Assembly: GCF_013373865.1 (NCBI RefSeq)
Contig: NC_050470.1
Span: 28,426,856 to 28,490,855 of the forward strand
Length of the DNA stretch: 64,000 nucleotides
Direction: 5' to 3'
Source: Monomorium pharaonis
Lineage: Eukaryota > Arthropoda > Insecta > Hymenoptera > Formicidae
The position numbers and the translations under genes are program-made. Position 1 is the stretch's first letter; each line of letters opens with the position of its first letter. Of this stretch, positions 1 to 12,600 are shown piece after piece. The notes beneath the pieces are model-generated. The model did not search any database and was not told where the DNA came from. It saw nothing but the letters and a program-made list of their open reading frames with translations.

Positions 1-3000
1 AACACATGCTCGAAAATTTCGGACGAGATCTGAAGTCACTGACCCATTGGTAGTGGTCAGTGACGGTAACGGGCGAACGACCAACCAGTCCATTCGTTCA
101 ACGCATCATTCGGTCCTTCACCTGCCATTATCTCGACTTACGTACGCGCACGTAGTACACGTGCTCGCAATATATCGTCTACCTCGTGAATTTCACCTGA
201 AGGAGTTACGAGGAAAATATGTCGTTTTCGTGGAGGAAAACCGCGAAGCGAGCGAGTGCGATAAACCGTAGGTAACGTGCACTCATTACGAGATACGATC
301 AAAATTCCGTTTTTTGACGCGTGCCCGTTACGTGTCTTCTTATTTCTTTCATTTCTAAATCTTTTTAAATCTTAGAATCTTCTGTGAATGGTTCAATGTT
401 GTTTAAAATTTCGTAACGCTTGATGGAGTTAAGGAGTTGAGGAAAGTTTTGCAAAAATGTTTATAATTCAATGTAACTTTATGTAACTATAAGAACTTTT
501 CTCCACGCACACGTACACAATTCCTATCTATTTTTTTAACATTTTATGCCTACCCTTTTGCTCGATTATAAAGCTTATATTTTCTAAATGATTACTGCAT
601 AAAGCAAAAAGACACAAACATCAAAATTTCTCCATTGGGTTCATAGAATTATTTTAAAAAGCAGATTGTTAAAGCAAGTTCAAATATAAAGCAAATTCCC
701 ACCCTTAGGTCGGTGTCGGTTCTTGTTTCATCTCACATACCAGAATACTTATAAATTCAGGTAGACGGATAGACAGACGATGAGATGGGCAAAACCATTT
801 AGAAGAACATAAGATTAACAAATAGTCGACACGTGTATCAAAACATGTAAAGAGAGACGTTGTGGTTGATGACGAGTCGATGATCGAGACACACGCGAAT
901 TTATTTCGCTAGAGGATCATTGATCGCAATGGCCTTGATCACAACAGCCTTACGCGTGCGTCTAATTTATTTGAATTTTTTTCCCACGAGCCAAGAGAGA
1001 TCAATCACATTTCACAACCTGCTCGTAGAGTCTATTATTTTGCATGTGTTTACGATTTCATTAGAAAGTACAAGTTTATTTTTCTCACTTATCTTTTAGT
1101 TCAATTTCTAAAACGCAATCGATTAAAGCTCAAAATAATACAAAGTATTGCCACCGATTAGCACTAATAATACATTTTCTATTATTATAATTAAAATTTA
1201 ATACTTTAATGTCTTGTATCATATGTATGTATAATAGTGTAGGCGAATTTAATAGTCAAATATCTTTATTTCAAAGTCAAAGTCAAATCGAAGTTGTCTC
1301 GAGGCAATCTCACGTCGGAATGTCGGAGCGTCCGCTCGTCGAGAGCGAACTTACAAATGTGTATCCTGGCTTCCGAACGGAGATGAGCAAACATAATCAC
1401 GCACGACAATAAATATATACGCGTGACAATAGATATTTCAAATTATCGTCAACGATTATTGTCAAGAATTTACAATATCATCTGCAATAGAGATCTTAAT
1501 AATATTGTCAGTACTAAGAAATATTCTACATCAATATTGCAACCACATATTGTGTGATTATAATAGGTTTTACAAATATTGATGAGTACTATTGTATTAT
1601 TATAATATTATTATCAATATTATTGATCGTAAAATTTCTATTATGTTACTCACACAATTAATGGATTGATCAATGGAAAAAGAAATTTATTATAATTTAT
1701 ATAATTTCATATTTTTCATATAATTTCTTTAAAAAAGATTGTTCATCAGAAGTTAATAGTAATTTTACTTTCATAAAACGACGTTTAAGTCAAGTAAAAT
1801 TTGAAGGAAGTCGGGTTATCATTCATTTCTTTTGACATCAAAAAGAACGTTGCACCGGGGCAATCGCAAACACGACGATGATTACTTTACCAAAAATTTT
1901 AATAAAGAGCTTGGATAAGGTTGTACGTTCACGCCCCTTTGCACCCACACTTTGCACTTTGATTTGCCGGCATCATAACGTGACGCGGGATTTGTAAACG
2001 CATTGTATTTTGATTCTACGCAATTTACCTCTCTCGATTGTAACAATCACATTTATTGAGTTGTTTTAAGAGCTCGATGACCTTTCCCAGTAATGAATTT
2101 TTGACATTTCGATACCATTTCAATCGAATGGATTCATTTTGTTTATTAACGACGCAACTCGCATACTTGTTGTTTCACTTATCAAACATTGTTTTTGTCA
2201 TATATTACGTTTAAGCTTCGTTACTCAATTATAATCATATTATGCCAATTATCGGGATACAACATCCGTTCTCCCGAAGTAATGTAAGGTACAATAATTT
2301 AGACATCCGAGAACGTTTGAAACTAAGATTTTAATTAGATTTTACTATTTGTTTTGTAAAGAAAATGTAAATAATTATATATTGTTAATTCAGTTGTCTA
2401 ATATTTTTAATAGAGTAAAGTAGAGTTATCGAAAAATCAAAATAGTTTGCTAAATATTTTACAAATATAATGTTACACAAGATATTTATGTTAAAATACG
2501 TCGGAATAAAATATAAAATATCTTACAAACTACTAATTTTTTAAATTTTCCTCTTTAGACTATACAATTTTTATATGAAAACGTTTTTTTCGTTTATTGA
2601 GACATTTAATGTAAAAGTCAAAATGGAATACCTTATACATACCCACACATATATGTTCACATATGCGTACATTACATAATAAATATATATTACATGATAT
2701 TATGTTAACGATTCAAATAACTAAGCATTTTTACACAATTTAAATTAAAAAATTTTTTTATTTATCTGTATTTTTTTCGAAGTCAAAATCGATATTGTGT
2801 AACACATTATCGTCAAACCTTACATCTTTAAATGATTGATAAATCGTTATTGCTTTACAGAAAGTGCGCCAAAAAGTGATCACGGTCATCGTCAATGTAA
2901 ATCATCAATTTGACGGATTATCGTATATTGCGCTTTCAATTGAAAGCATTACTGATCGCATACTTTGCGAGGTAAAAGCGATAACCTTACAAAATTTGTC

Positions 3001-3594
3001 CGATAAGCAACCCGGTATGCTCAAATATTTCTCGTATGCTTGAAAATATAATCTAATATGACTGACATAACTTTATATGGATAACGTGAAATGGAAAGTT
3101 CCGATGGGAGAACAAATTTCCATAGAAAGAACAATAAACGTGTCATAAAGAAAAAGTCCAAAGATTTCCTCTGAGCAGGAAATGTGTCTACGGCACGTTT
3201 TAGAGAACTTGTTATCTTGTTCAACTTTTGTATTTAACATATTAAGCATCCGGCTCATTTTATCTATCTTTTTGTTTACTCTGTACGATACCATCAAGCA
3301 TTCGTTAGTCTTTAGACCGGTGACCAACACGGTCTAAATGAAAAGTTCATCGTCGGTCATCGACAGTGACCGTAATCTGTTCTCTCATCAGAATTTCTCC
3401 ACATTTCTGTTTTTTAAACAAAACTTGCGCGACATTGTCGCTCTTACCTCGCAAAATATGCAATCAGTATGGAGCTGTTTTTAATTAAAAGCACAATATA
3501 TTATAATTAAAATTAATAATTTACAATGAGGTTATTTTTGGCATAAGGCGATAACTAATTTACTGGCCAGGCTGTAAAGCAATATAAACTTACT

Positions 3595-3900
3595 GTCTAA
3601 AAGATATTTTATTAAAAATAGATCTAAAAAAGACATTTTAGACTTAAAACTTTCACGGTCATTGACGATCTAAAAAAGACATCTTAAAGAAATATTTTTT
3701 ATAAATATATGAAAAACATTTAAGATGTTTTTCAGATTTCTAAAAGATATCATTAAGACATTTCTATAAATATCTAAAATATTCAAAATGTTGCATAAGA
3801 TATTTTTTAGATTATTAAAAAATATTTCTCCGAAAAAATGCAAGACATCTCAAGATATGACAATATTTCTTTAGAAATATAAAGATATATTCTTGTTTAT
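3595..3900. repeat. Degenerate AT-rich repeat built on an AAAAGACAT motif
   Basis: Variants of 'aaaagacat(c/t)tta' and its complement recur many times within about 300 bp, for example near 3627, 3675, 3720, 3755 and 3840. The pattern suggests an old simple or MITE-derived repeat. Boundaries are approximate and no ends or target duplications are evident. Confidence 0.4.
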
Positions 3901-4638
3901 GTGAACAGATTGTACTTCGTGCAATTTAACACACCTATTTTGTAAATATTATCAAGATTAAGCTGATAAAGATTGATTAATACAAACTGATATTCCCTCT
4001 TTTACGTCAATAAATGACCGATATAAGTATTTTGAGGACCACCTGATTTTCTATCTTGATTTGATAGAAATCTTGATTTGAATTATTTCTTGATAAGAAT
4101 TATCGAGTCATTTACCTTCTGACAGAACTGATGTACATATTATATATATATATACATTGATATACATATTATGTAAGGAAAATATGAACAAAATGAAATA
4201 AAATTTTGTTTTTACAATATTACTTCTTAACTAAAGATAGAAACTTTAATACATATAATTTTTCTTTGGTATGTTTTCTAGATAAAAATGTAATCATTTC
4301 TTAATAAAATTAAAAAATAACAAAAATATAATTTTATATAAAAACGCCAATGGAAATTTATTTTGTTCAAATAAACAAGCAACAATATTTATATTACATC
4401 ACTGCGAAGTGACGGATGGTGCATATGTATATTAAAAACAGGAGGGTTGTGTGATGCGATTTTACTTATTAACATACCGCTTATTTAAGATATCACTTAT
4501 ATGTCATTTTGTCCATATTTCCCTATATTATCGCATGTTAAACGTTGGATTAAAATTATGACATTAATGATGATAAACAAATTTCATGTATATGTAAATT
4601 TGTACATTTTTTAAATTAATTTGTAAATTATATTAAAT

Positions 4639-4639
<1 letters not shown>

Positions 4640-4675
<36 letters not shown>

Positions 4676-4713
4676 TGTATGTGTGTGTGTTTGTGTATGT
4701 GTGTGTGTCTGTG
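4640..4713. repeat. (GT)n microsatellite
   Basis: Long GT dinucleotide run with a few TT and AT interruptions, lying in AT-rich non-coding sequence. Confidence 0.95.
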
Positions 4714-7700
4714 ACACATATATAACATATAATTTATTTTTATATTGCGTAAATCTACGCATAGGAAAATCTTTTAAATAATTAACTATATTTTATGTAA
4801 TTATGTTTTCGTCATACATTTCGGTCGATAATCTATTTTGATGAAAATGTCTAAAATTTCAATCAGATTCTTAATGAACTACAAGCACGAAGCTGCATTT
4901 TCACCTAAGGATGTAAGATGATGAGATAGAGAACTTGATCGCATCTATCATCATCTTTAAATGCAAGTCAAGAATCCGTTAAATGCGGGTCATTGTCAAT
5001 GCAAGAACGCTGAGGTCATAATAACGTGCAACGGGGTTATCAACGACGTTTGACCCGATTTCTAACGGACGAGTGTTTAAGCAACAGTCATGAGAGGAAT
5101 AACGGACTTCCAAAAACCATCTGGGTCCGTTATTAGCCGTTAGAAATGAAACCTGTTGGTTTGGCACAAGATAGATCCTCATGAAACATCCAGCATGCTC
5201 CGCTATATTATTCCCTTACTTCGTTCATACGTTCGAGAGACTATATCACTTATTCACAAGTTAAAATCGGTGACTATATAGATATTTTTATGTAACTTGT
5301 ATTTTTATTACTGCCTGGAGCATTGTTAAAAGTTTTCTTTCACAAGAAAAAAAAGAACAACTTTGTGCAACTTTTTTTTCTTTATATATTTATACTTTTT
5401 TAAACAACTATTCTTTAAAATGTTATTTATCATAAGAGTTCGCTATTTCGCGAACTATAATCGCTAATTAATTACTACTTTAATTTGAATCAATATTTGA
5501 TATTATAATACTATATAACTTAATTTTATTCACACTTTTTGTTTCCACAAAGTTCTTTTCTATTCTTTGAAATTCTCTGAAAAGATATATTCTTCTTAGA
5601 AAATGAAATAAGACATCTAGTATTGTATATAACATATATATCGGGATTGTATATTGTATATAACATAAATCGATAAATCATACGCGATAAATGGGCGTGT
5701 CGTGTGTAGGTCGATTTAAATCGACAATGTCAACTGTTTAAAGATACGGTACGATTACTGTATGTACTGTAGCGAATACCGGTATATTTACCGGGTTCCA
5801 CTCTGACACACATATGCGTTTCGGTGCCAAAGAGGATGCAGCCTGCAACTTTGCGTGGGATACAGAAGTGGATTAAAATGATGTAAAGTAGTTACCTTCT
5901 TCACTAGACAAAGTTTCAGAAATAAATTTCAAATTGTAATAAAAAACAAAGAAATTATAATTTCACAAAAATATGTGACATCGAATTAATGATTTTGGAA
6001 ACAGATTATAAATACCATTGTTACAAAATTTAAAAAATCATTTATTAAATCATAAACTTTATTAATTCGTAAATTTTTAAAATTCTCTAATATATATTTT
6101 CTATTAAGATTAATTATTTGTGAATTACAATATAAATATCAATATAAAGTATAAATATGTGCACTATAAATTGGTGGCATATAATATATTAAATCTATAA
6201 AATACGTTAGAACCTTGTTGGTATAACGAGACGTACATGATATACGATACGCTTTTTAATGCGCTTATTGAGTACTGGAATTGAACGACAGAATAATTAA
6301 AATAAGTATATATATATACTTTTTTGACAGGAGATATGACAAAATTACATTATAAACGTGATGTTGAAAATATCAAATCGGCTCTATAAATTCATCTGTT
6401 GAATTGCATCACGTTTCAATACTAATCGAGTTCCTCAGCACAAACGTAACTATAAACAGGAGCCATTAGTACGCGAGAACTAGAGTTCCTGCGAGTGAGA
6501 GGTAGTAAATCTTTGGGCTCTAGATTAGTCTAGATTAAATACCTTCTAATTACACTTAACATACAAGTCCAGCGCTATTTTTTACAATAATAAATCTTTT
6601 TCTTTCTTTTTGAGCTAATCCATTGTCATAAGCTTAGTAACGGATATACGTTAAATATATAAATAACATATATATATGTTATTTAAAAAAAGCAAATGAA
6701 AATAGACTTTATTTGCAACAATGGCAGGATATGTCGCATCATAAATGCACATATATTTCTTTGACAAATAATGTTTATATAATGCTACTTTATTCTCAGA
6801 AGATTTACAAGTTAAAAGATATTATAGTTAATAATTAGCCTGTATCTTTACTTTTTAAATTCAAACTAAATCAAGACGGTAATTCTTTATAGTAAAAAAA
6901 AACTTGTTGAGTTATTTTGATCTAATTATACATTATCGCGCCGTAGCGAACAAATCGCGCCAGTCTCACCTCAAGTTTCTCTAGTATCGAGATTATCGGC
7001 ATACGTACCGCTAAGCTATCGCGGAAGCGGGGCGCAGATACAGTGCTACGGCGTTTTTCCAGAAACAGCGCGAGAAGGGGGTTCAGGAAAAAGACACCGT
7101 CCACCTCTTGGTAATTGTTCGCGTACGCGGCGCGGTTCTCTCCAATTAGAAGCTCGCGTGATCCAGCAACAGTACGCGAGCGAGATATCGGTTAGCGATA
7201 AATGAGCGGTGCGATAAATGAGCAATAGTCTGGTATGCCCTCGTGAGAGTCGCGACTCGTGTATACGCGAATGCATATACACGTAGGTATATGTGTGCAT
7301 TTGTGTATAGCGTATCGGCAATAGAGCTCGATCGATCGGCCGTATAAAACGCAAATGCGACACACGTGAGCGGTGTGCCCACTTACTTTACTTGAAACCG
7401 GGGCTGCAATTTCTGATTGTTTACATGCGAGGGCATTGCCCGGATGCCGCTTACCTTACACACATTCCAGATATGTCCCACCATCACCTCCCTCTCCTGC
7501 CACGGCCGCACCACCTTCTACTGCAGCACGCCGTGGGTCGCGCTAGTAAATGCCCGCTCTAGTTGTTGCCTCTCCTTTTGCCAGGCGCTCTATCAAGGGG
7601 GGCCGGTCACACCGACGCCGACGCCGCCGACGCCGCGCGCCGACACCGATGTCGCGTATGGAAGACATCGGGAAATGTCACCAGCTGAATTTTTATCTAT

Positions 7701-8270
7701 ATGAGAAATCGATCGGAGATAGTTTTTCAACTTATATTATTATACTAGCTATGCCCTGCCACACGTTGCTGTGGCTCGCTATTCTTATGTTACGTTTTTT
7801 TCAAATTTTCTTTGCTTTCGTTGTTTAACTTTCAAGAGCCTTGCTTTACTGTTGCTCTTTTTATTTTATTTTTGAATAAACATTTATCTATCTTTAATAA
7901 ATCTAATATTCATTTATTCACGTACTTCTAACTTACTTTATTTATTTATTGCCTTTGGCACTGTATTCAATTAATTTGTTTCTATTTATTGTTTTGTATT
8001 TTTATTATAATGTAGTATAAATCTTATTTTATTAAAACTTTGAAATAATTTTTAATTAAAAAAACCGAATTTTTTTTAAATACCCATTTTTTTTAATTAA
8101 GCATTTTGAATTAGAGTGTATGTATTTAATTTATTATTGATTAATTTTATGAATCAATATTTTGTTATTTTTTTCTAAAAGCTGCCAAAACAAGTTCCTT
8201 TTTTTCAATAAAATAACAGCCATCTTCATTTTTCTTATTACCTTAATTTAAACACAATAGAAACATTCTT

Positions 8271-8394
8271 CGCCTCTCTCGGTCTCTCCCGATCTCTCCC
8301 CGTCTCTCCCCGTCTCTCCCGGTCTCTCCCCGTCTCTCCCCATCTTTCCCGGTCTTTCCCGATTTCTCCCCGTCTCTCCCGGTCTCTCCCCATA
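8271..8394. repeat. 10-bp minisatellite, unit like GTCTCTCCCC
   Basis: About twelve consecutive decamers of the form (g/a)tctctccc(c/g), with point variants such as 'catctttccc' and 'gatttctccc'. The strand is strongly pyrimidine-biased. It sits in otherwise AT-rich non-coding DNA. Confidence 0.9.
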
Positions 8395-9025
8395 AGCAGT
8401 CTATCTCGATATGTCTATGATTTACCCCTAGTGCGACCTCCCTCTGTCTTTCCTATAATATAATTGTGTCGTAATTATAAATCTAATTTTACAAATTATT
8501 AATTCTAAGTTTAAGTTATGTAACATGTAGCAATTCTTAAAAAAATTAATGTTAGAAATAAATGCTTGCATAATTGCTGTATAATCATTTTAGCAATTAT
8601 TGTTGAATATATTTCGAAAAATAATTTTGTAATTAATTGTACAAGTTACTGCAAAACAAAAGGAAAACATTGCAGTATAAAATTATACAATTATTATTCT
8701 ATGAAAATTCTTAAATGAAAATTTTACAAAAAAATTTGAAGTAGCATGCTTGAAACATACATACTATTTCAGTATCACAATTTATCACTTGTAAATATAT
8801 ATAATTTGAGAAATAAATTTACAAATTATAATCATAAAATTCCTTTGTAGCAGAAGATATGGTTTCTGCTGCCAAGTGTGACAATATCGAAAGTTCTCTA
8901 TCTGGGCAAGAAATAATGTAAATATACGAAATGTTTCAAAACAAGTTTCAACAATCGTCGGGAATATTTGAATGTTTCCCCCTTGGTTTTGGGTTCCCCC
9001 AAAACGGATAGCACTTCGATCTCTG

Positions 9026-9034
9026 TATATAAAG
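9026..9034 (+). promoter_or_regulatory. Possible TATA box of the candidate gene at 9272
   Basis: TATATAAAG lies about 245 bp upstream of a well-placed ATG. A 5' leader with a short imperfect tandem repeat (9112-9205) lies between them. A TATA string alone is weak evidence in AT-rich DNA; it is listed because leader, start context and open frame line up downstream. Confidence 0.3.
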
Positions 9035-9111
9035 CGACGTTCAACGGGAAGTAGCGTAGAGATAGTTCGGAGAGATCGAGAGATATACATAGAAATTCCG
9101 TGATCGTGATC

Positions 9112-9205
9112 GTGAAATTCGGACTCATATTAGCTGCAGCGTCGATTTCGTGATTCGGACTTATTGTTAGCCGCAGTGCTGATCTCGGATTTAATGACCA
9201 CGGTG
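9112..9205. repeat. Imperfect ~38-bp tandem repeat, about 2.5 copies
   Basis: The segment 9112-9149 (GTGAAATTCGGACT...) is repeated imperfectly at 9150-9186 (GTGATTCGGACTT...) and partly from 9187 (GGATTTAATG...). Shared parts include ATTCGGACT, TTAGC and GCAG. It would lie in the 5' leader of the candidate gene at 9272. Confidence 0.5.
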
Positions 9206-9271
9206 TTTTGTCTCACAGCATATCACTGATCGTCTTGATATTTCGAACTCTGATTAAATTGTTAAATTAAA

Positions 9272-9604
9272 ATGTCCGCGAAATTCATGTGCATAACATT
9301 TACAAATCATAAAATTAAAGACAATATCGTTTTTTATCAAATATCGGAATTAACGCCATCCACGACATTTAAATCAGAATCACCACCGGTAGAGAATGAA
9401 GGCCAACGAAATCTTGAATATGCTTTCCGATGGAAAGAAAATACCATCGACATTCAGGTATGTATTACTTACCCTTATTCTTATCTAACAGATTTACCAT
9501 TTATCTGCATCGCTTATCGAACGAAGCGATACCTATTTTATAAGATCGGCGAAAAGAAAAATGTAGTTTTCTTTTACAATGCCAATAGCACTATAATTGA
9601 TTGA
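9272..9604 (+). CDS. Candidate small protein (110 aa) or first coding exon; function unknown
   Basis: The frame opens with an ATG in a good insect start context (taaATGt) and runs 110 codons to TGA. A possible splice donor, CAG|GTATGT, lies at about 9455/9456. If it is used, the first exon encodes 62 residues ending in ENTIDIQ and the remainder is intron. The protein is polar in its first half (SESPPVENEGQRNLEY) and more hydrophobic and aromatic after the donor, which favours the spliced reading. A TATA-like box and a repeated leader lie upstream. I do not recognise the protein, and third-base composition is not clearly different from its surroundings. Confidence 0.3.
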   Translation: MSAKFMCITFTNHKIKDNIVFYQISELTPSTTFKSESPPVENEGQRNLEYAFRWKENTIDIQVCITYPYSYLTDLPFICIAYRTKRYLFYKIGEKKNVVFFYNANSTIID

Positions 9605-12600
9605 TTGTTTCGTCTTATCTCTTGCGTTAATTGTGCCATTTAATCGATATTACGCGAACGTATCCAAGGTTATTCATTCATATCGTTATCCAAGTACTCG
9701 AGATTACAAGATCGATATCAATTAGTTATATCAATCGGTCGGTCAACGACCTGCGTGCATCGTAAAACGCAACGTCATAAGGCGTACGTGACCAGAAAGC
9801 ATTGTCGGCTACGTGTATCTCGGTGAATTCTATTGGTACATAGAGTACCGGTTAGGCCAACGAATTCGTTAAGGAAGAAGAATGTTGGATGCACGCTTAT
9901 TGGTATGTGCGAGAAATTATGGACCTGCCTTGCGCAGCGCTCGCAATAGTGATGGCACGCGTTAGAATGCCATTGTTACGACCAACGCGGCTATGTAAAT
10001 ATCCTCGTTGAGGAATTGGCATTTATTAACGCCGCAGAGGATTAACCTACTCGCTTCGTATTGCCCTCTTTTTTTTTTCTTCTCCACACACAATAAAGCC
10101 GCGCGAGACAATTGCGGTAACGACGACGTAACAAGTCTCACTTTGAATTTGTGCCGCGGCCAAATTACACGTATAATAATTGCTACGGACTCTTGATCCC
10201 TGGCGTGATTAACTACGGCGTGTCGAACCACGTGCGCAATTCACAAACGTAATTTCCATTAATTGTTGCAATTTGAATACCCAACTGCGGAGGGTAACGG
10301 CCGGGACTGAAGCTTCCACGAGAGCGACGATACCGCGATCTACTTCAAATCTAAAATACGTTTACAATTACGTAGTGAAATTTCGCATATTTATTTTTGA
10401 TTGAAGCGAGAATCGGGCAATAGTGAGCACCGGTCTCCTTTGCGCGCCTGAAATCCCGCTGGCAGAGCCGAGTCTCGATTAGCGAACATTTCGGGCGACG
10501 CGGTTCGTCGCCGTCGCTTCCGTGCGACGAGAAATCCGAGGAAAAACCAGGTGCGCTCAACTCTCCCCGATTTCCATCACGCGAAATCCCCGATCGCATA
10601 CCGTACGCCCAGCCGGCAGCGTCTTCGATTTAGCATGCCGCGAATCATGCCTGCGACGTGATCGCGACCGTGATTCCCGGCGCGCGCCCCGTGCTCGTCC
10701 GCCCACGGACGGGAAGGGAGCAGCCGACACGTCCTCCACACGGACGGTCGTTCACCCTCGCCACTGGATCACAGACGGAGCGTAGACCGCGTTTCTCCAT
10801 CCACTCCTTTCCTCATCTTCCTCGTCGCCGTCCGCGGTCTTTTCCCGCCTCTTCTTCGTTCCTCTTCTTCGTTTATCGAAACGAATCCCGAGTCATTTCC
10901 GTCTGCTCTCTCGCCTCTCCTTTTTCGCGCATTACGAATGCGACACCGCGCTTAGGTGTTTCTAAAAGCATTTTCGAGCACGCTCCAGCGAGTGTATCTT
11001 GCGTTCATTGAGGCAAAATAAAAGAGTGGGGCCCGAAAGAGGGATGGAGAGGGGGCATGATAATTTTCTCCGGAGAAGTCTGTTTCGCGGTCATTCACCT
11101 TTTGCAAACGATCATATAAGGGATACAGATGTGGTGCGCTGTCTCTTTGTCTCTTTATTATTTTTTTTTCTTTCTCTCTATTTTGTTGCCGACGAAGAGA
11201 GATTGGATTACATCCGTCCCTACATTTTTGTCCCTATCCCTTTTCGCTTTATTTTCTCATAATTATGTTAAGATCCAATCAAATAAATAACATTTAATTT
11301 CTTTTGTTGATTTTTTTATTGTGACTTTTTGTTTTTTACAGAATCTTAGTTTAAGGCCTAAAGAATATTGAAAATAACGAACATTTTAAGTTGAAATTTG
11401 TTTAAAACTGTCAAAACTATAAAGCATAAAATATTTAGATACGCAGGTATTTTTTGAAGCACAATAAGGTGTTTGACCTTTCTGCTGGACGGTCAACGTA
11501 CCTTGAATAGATTGTATTCTGAAAAAATAGTTAACGAATGGTCAAAAAGGGACTAAATAAGTATTTCCTGACTAAAATAGATGCGTCTATGAAAGAAAGC
11601 CCTCAAGAGAAAGTGCACACATTGATAAAGACAAAAAAAGAAAATTTATCAGAAATATATTCGGAAAACGGAAACCACATTTTGCAAGTACATGGATTGA
11701 AAAATTGTCATTAACAATGAATGAATAACGAAGAAATTATAGTGAACAAGTCATGATTATCGAATTGTTATTTTGCCTGTCTTTACGGCACAATTTCTCA
11801 ATTCATGATTTGTACAAGACAAATATATTTCAGTATATTTAGTGTTCATAAATTAAGAATTAAATTAGCAATACAGTATAAGTGTAATGTTGAATATGAG
11901 GAAGGTATATTATATGGTCTAATTGATTAATTGTAAGTATTTGTGATGTCTTTATATATAAATTGTGTGTATCTTTAAACATTTCAACATAGTCTTTTTG
12001 CAGCTAGTTGACATGATTTCTAAAAAAAACTTAATCGAATGATTTGAAATTTTAATTGTATATCAAGAAAATATCACTTTATCGTTTGATGAGATTTTAA
12101 TTGCAAAAATCGTATAATTTTAAGAAATTGATTATTCTGATCTGACAAATTATTTTTTTATTTATTGTTTTTTTGCTTCTTTGTTAAACGATAGCTATAC
12201 ATTATATAAAATAAATCGCCGTTTGAATTTGAATCCAATGATCTGAAGGGTAGATATTATGTTAATTGCGATCGAGAAACTCTACGCAGTATCATAGTTG
12301 AAGAGAGAGACAACATATTTTTAATAAAATAATTTCAAAAAATTGTAATGACTTGAATATATAGTATAACAAAAACACGAAGTTTAGAATTAATTTACCG
12401 TATAATTTTGTTAATAAAAACTTGGTTTTTTAAATTATATAAAAAGAAAAAAATTGTTCTCTTTTAAAATAAGAAATATCGTAGTTTTTTGTGAATCATT
12501 CTTTTCTTAAAGAAAGTATAGCCGACAGTTATATGATGTAAGTAGAAAAAGGAATGAATAGGACAAACCATCCATAAAAATTGACAAAATTAAAAAATTG

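Larger units (their letters stand above)
1..8270. other. AT-rich intergenic DNA without a recognisable gene
   Basis: No open frame here shows protein-like composition together with splice signals. The region holds AT-rich sequence, a (GT)n microsatellite, small perfect inverted repeats near 35-64 and 3312-3372, and a GC-rich patch at about 6930-7700. That patch includes a short CCGACG-type run near 7610-7650 and a TATAAAA-like string near 7346. The short frames in the patch overlap on both strands and look like by-products of GC content. Confidence 0.6.

Noticed and set aside
7417..7828. Two + strand frames of 92-95 codons
   Set aside because: Driven by a CCGACG-type repeat and surrounding GC-rich DNA; no domain, no splice context.
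10351..11262. Overlapping frames in the 10.3-11.2 kb island
   Set aside because: All frames are open on both strands because of base composition, with no motif or consistent splice structure.
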